NCBI GenBank assembly: GCA_020436865.1
Contig: JAGQXA010000480.1
Coordinates: 1-7,654, forward strand
DNA: 7,654 nt
Source of the DNA: Saprospiraceae bacterium
Lineage (GTDB): Bacteria; Bacteroidota; Bacteroidia; Chitinophagales; Saprospiraceae
Direction: 5' to 3'
Of the stretch, positions 5,237 to 7,654 are shown piece after piece (the first letter of the stretch is position 1; the number at the start of each line of letters is the position of its first letter). Under the pieces are notes generated by a model. It was not told the origin of the DNA, searched no databases, and worked only from the letters and a program-made list of their open reading frames with translations. The translations under genes and the position numbers were made by a program.

Positions 5237-7462
5237 ATGGAAGAGCAAATCACCACCTTTTGCCGCATTTGCGAGTCGCTCTGTGGCTTGGAAGTCACGC
5301 TCGAACGCGATCGCGTGACCCGCATCCGCCCCGACGAAGATCACGTGGCCACGAGAGGTTTCGGCTGTCCGAAAGGATTGAAACAGCATCATCTGTTCGA
5401 TTCGCCCGATCGCCTCCGCTATCCGATGAAGCGGGAAGGGGAGAAGTGGGTGCGCATTTCCTGGGAACAGGCCTTGCGCGAGATCGGGCAGAAGGTGGCC
5501 GCCATTCGCCGCGAGCACGATCCCGACGCCATTGCCATGTATGTAGGTACGGCGGCTGGTTTTGGCGTTTTACATCCCGTGTTTGCGCAAGGATTCATGC
5601 AGGGTGTCGGTTCGAAGAGCATGTATGCCTCGTCGACGCAGGATTGCAGCAACAAGTTTGCCGTAGCCGAACATCTGTATGGGTTCCCTTTTACGCAGCC
5701 CTTTCCCGATCTGCACCACACCAACTGCCTGATCGTCGTGGGCGCCAATCCGGTCGTCTCCAAATGGAGCTTTTTGCAGGTGCCCAATCCGTCGGCCCAT
5801 TTGAAGGAAATGGAACGCCGGGGATGCCGGATCTTCTTCGTCGACCCGCGAAGGACGGAGAGCGCCAAGGTCGCCGGCGAGCATGTGTTCATCCGGCCCG
5901 GCACGGATGTGTTCTTCTATCTGGCCTTTTTGCACGAATTGATCCGCACGGGTGGAGTGGATCGGACCAAGGTCGACCAGTATATGCAAGGGTTTGAAGA
6001 ATTGGAAAAGCTGGTCGGGCCCTGGACGCCCGAGCGGTGTTCGGAGGTCACCCGCATCCCGCCTTCGGTTTTGCGAGGACTGGTTCGCTGCTATTGCGAG
6101 TCGGAGGGGGCGGCGCTTTACAGCTCTACCGGCGTCAATATGGGCGGCCGGGGGGTGCTGGCGTTCTGGTTGCAAGAGTGCATCAATGCGGTGTCGGGCA
6201 ACCTCGATCGTCGCGGCGGCACGTTGGTAGGGCGTGGGGTGATCGACTTTGCAAAATTCGGCAGTAAAAAGGGCTTGCTCATGCGGAGGGATCGCTCGCG
6301 CGTAGGCGATCTGCGTTCGATCAACGACGCCTTTCCAGGTGGCATCCTGGCTGACGAGATCCTCACTCCCGGCAAAAAACAGGTGCGCGCCCTCTTTGTC
6401 ACCGGCGGCAATCCGCTGATCACCATGGCCAATTCCGGTCGCCTTCGCGAGGCTTTCGAGCAATTGGAACTACTCGTCACGCTCGACATCCTGCCCAACG
6501 AAACGGCTTCGGTCGGACACTACATGTTGCCCTGCACCTCGCCGCTGGAGCGACCCGACCTGCCGTTCATCTTTCCGCTGATGCTCGGCTTGCAGGCCAG
6601 GCCCTATTTGCAGGCCACGCGCCGGATCGTTCGTCCGGACGCCGAGCAGCGCGACGAGGCCACCATCTATCTCGATCTGGCGCGGGCCAGCGGGATCAGC
6701 TTATTCGGCTCGGCGATCGCCCAGAAAGTTTTGCAATTAGCCCGTTGGTGGCATTCCCGCCGTTTGCCGAAAGGCGAACAGCCAGCTGTGCCGCAGGAGT
6801 TCTTCCTGTCGGCCCTATTGCGATTGACCCGCCAGGGCAGTTTTCGCAGCCTGTTGCGCTTTCCTCACGGAAAATTGCGGGAAGCGCACCGCGCGGGCGA
6901 TTTTCTTGGTAAACGGGTCTACACCGCCGACGGCAAGGTACAGCTGGCCCCCGAACATTTACTACGGCAGGCGGCTCGGCTGGAATTCGATTTTCAACTT
7001 GAACTGGGGCGACAGGATACCTTGAAACTCATTACCAGGCGCGCTGTGACGACGCACAATTCCTGGACCCACAACTTCGAGGATTTTGTAGCCGGTGAGC
7101 GCTATACCAACTACCTGTACATGCACCCGCGCGATGCGGCCGAACGGGGTTTGTCGGAGAAACAGCTGGTAGACGTTCGATCGGCCACGGGCGTCGTGCG
7201 ACTACCGCTCAAATTGCTCGGCGATCTGATGCCGGGTACGGTGGCCATGCCGCATGGCTGGGGCCACCAACGCAGCGGCCTGCGGGTGGCCCGTCAAACG
7301 CGAGGCGTCAATGTCAACATGCTGGCGGCCGACGGCCCCGATGCCCTGGAGCCCCTATCGGGCATGGCCCATCTGACCGGCATTCCCGTGGAAGTTTCGG
7401 CCGCCGGAGGGGAACAGGCCCACACCTGGTCGGGCCTTCCGGAAGAAGCTCCGACCGATTGA
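5237..7462 (+). CDS. Molybdopterin-dependent oxidoreductase with N-terminal 4Fe-4S motif
   Basis: This 741-residue catalytic subunit belongs to the DMSO reductase/formate dehydrogenase superfamily, which holds molybdenum or tungsten in a bis-pterin guanine dinucleotide cofactor. The N-terminus has C9-x2-C12-x3-C16-x27-C44, the 4Fe-4S ligand pattern. C44 is followed by P45-K46-G47, the Lys that relays electrons in related enzymes. C137 in ASSTQDCSNK is the best candidate metal ligand, with D136 as an alternative. Central molybdopterin-binding motifs include CLIVVGANPVVSKW (164-177), FFVDPRRTE and ALFVTGGNPL. The C-terminal dinucleotide-binding domain covers about 595-725 (THNSWTHNFEDF, MPHGWGHQRSG). 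There is no twin-arginine signal peptide, so the enzyme should be cytoplasmic. ATG 5237 suits the family because the first Cys is at residue 9. No electron-transfer subunit or cofactor-biosynthesis gene is next to it. The substrate is unknown; formate or nitrate activity should not be assumed. It lies 18 bp after the helicase stop and is probably co-transcribed. Confidence 0.9.
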   Translation: MEEQITTFCRICESLCGLEVTLERDRVTRIRPDEDHVATRGFGCPKGLKQHHLFDSPDRLRYPMKREGEKWVRISWEQALREIGQKVAAIRREHDPDAIAMYVGTAAGFGVLHPVFAQGFMQGVGSKSMYASSTQDCSNKFAVAEHLYGFPFTQPFPDLHHTNCLIVVGANPVVSKWSFLQVPNPSAHLKEMERRGCRIFFVDPRRTESAKVAGEHVFIRPGTDVFFYLAFLHELIRTGGVDRTKVDQYMQGFEELEKLVGPWTPERCSEVTRIPPSVLRGLVRCYCESEGAALYSSTGVNMGGRGVLAFWLQECINAVSGNLDRRGGTLVGRGVIDFAKFGSKKGLLMRRDRSRVGDLRSINDAFPGGILADEILTPGKKQVRALFVTGGNPLITMANSGRLREAFEQLELLVTLDILPNETASVGHYMLPCTSPLERPDLPFIFPLMLGLQARPYLQATRRIVRPDAEQRDEATIYLDLARASGISLFGSAIAQKVLQLARWWHSRRLPKGEQPAVPQEFFLSALLRLTRQGSFRSLLRFPHGKLREAHRAGDFLGKRVYTADGKVQLAPEHLLRQAARLEFDFQLELGRQDTLKLITRRAVTTHNSWTHNFEDFVAGERYTNYLYMHPRDAAERGLSEKQLVDVRSATGVVRLPLKLLGDLMPGTVAMPHGWGHQRSGLRVARQTRGVNVNMLAADGPDALEPLSGMAHLTGIPVEVSAAGGEQAHTWSGLPEEAPTD

Positions 7463-7468
7463 GGTCGA

Positions 7469-7654
7469 TCACTGCCTCTCCTTCTTTCGCTGGTTGAAGA
7501 GATGGAAATTGAGCCCGAGGTTCAGTCCCGATACTCCGATGCGGCTGGGCGCACCGTCCAGGTAGGCGTGCCACTGCAAGGAGGCTTCGATGCTGATGAG
7601 GGGCGTCGGGAAATAGGCGACCCCTCCGGCGGCGTAGACGGATTGATCGAACGA
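7469..7654 (-). CDS. Probable outer-membrane beta-barrel protein, C-terminal 61 residues (5' end outside window)
   Basis: On the minus strand an open frame runs from the window edge (7654) to a TGA stop at 7471-7469, giving 61 residues. The sequence alternates polar and nonpolar residues in short strands separated by turns, for example YAAGGVAYFPTPLISIEASL, WHAYLDGAPSRIG and VSGLNLGLNFHLF. It then ends in the charged tail NQRKKERQ. Repeated amphipathic strands and a final strand of this kind fit the end of an outer-membrane beta-barrel or porin-like protein, which are abundant in Bacteroidota. The start, signal peptide and most of the protein lie outside the window, so the family cannot be named. 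It converges on the molybdoenzyme gene with 6 bp between the stops. That the frame is real rests on its strand-like pattern and its tidy fit against the neighbouring stop. Confidence 0.55.
   Translation of the reverse strand, partial: SFDQSVYAAGGVAYFPTPLISIEASLQWHAYLDGAPSRIGVSGLNLGLNFHLFNQRKKERQ

Noticed and set aside
5068..5997. 309-codon plus-strand open frame crossing the helicase/oxidoreductase junction in another frame
   Set aside because: It overlaps the conserved C-terminal cysteines of the nuclease and the 4Fe-4S motif of the oxidoreductase. Its product is Arg-rich and low in structure, typical of an out-of-frame reading.
5570..6463. 297-codon minus-strand open frame inside the molybdoenzyme gene
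   Set aside because: It is fully opposite a well-supported gene and has no recognisable protein features.
1336..7462. Reading the regulator, helicase-nuclease and oxidoreductase as an antiviral defence island
   Set aside because: The helicase-nuclease fits general recombination and repair. There is no sensor, toxin, methylase or mobile-element context, and a molybdoenzyme is not a known defence component.

Overview
The window reads as chromosomal DNA of a GC-rich member of the Bacteroidota. The Crp-like protein, the tau tail of DnaX and the single-chain helicase-nuclease all resemble Bacteroidota proteins. None of the gene starts has a clear Shine-Dalgarno sequence, which is usual for that phylum. 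A Saprospiria-like lineage is a guess from the GC richness, not a demonstrated assignment. The genes look like housekeeping and metabolic genes. I see no insertion sequence, CRISPR array, tRNA, rRNA or phage gene.

Layout. (1) Positions 1-1127, + strand: the 3' part of dnaX, the clamp-loader tau/gamma subunit, followed by a probable intrinsic terminator (1151-1177). (2) An AT-richer spacer of about 200 bp leads to a Crp/Fnr-type regulator (1336-2028). (3) After 49 bp comes a 1046-residue UvrD/PcrA-type helicase with a C-terminal iron-sulfur PD-(D/E)XK nuclease (2078-5218). (4) Only 18 bp later comes a cytoplasmic-looking molybdopterin oxidoreductase with an N-terminal 4Fe-4S motif (5237-7462). 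(5) Converging on it from the minus strand is the 3' end of a gene for a probable outer-membrane beta-barrel protein (7469-7654, cut by the window edge). The two stop codons are separated by 6 bp.

The regulator, helicase-nuclease and molybdoenzyme share a strand and tight spacing, so they could be one transcript. DnaX and the helicase-nuclease both act on DNA (replication and repair). The regulator and molybdoenzyme suggest metabolic or redox control. I see no direct functional link between the two halves.

The most interesting signal is a run of nine A at 505-513 in dnaX. It lies exactly where the clamp-loader core ends and the tau-specific extension begins. Both alternative frames stop within 27 nt of the run: TGA at 518-520 in the -1 frame and TAA at 538-540 in the +1 frame. 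This is the arrangement used in other bacteria to make the short gamma protein from the tau gene, by transcriptional slippage or ribosomal frameshifting.
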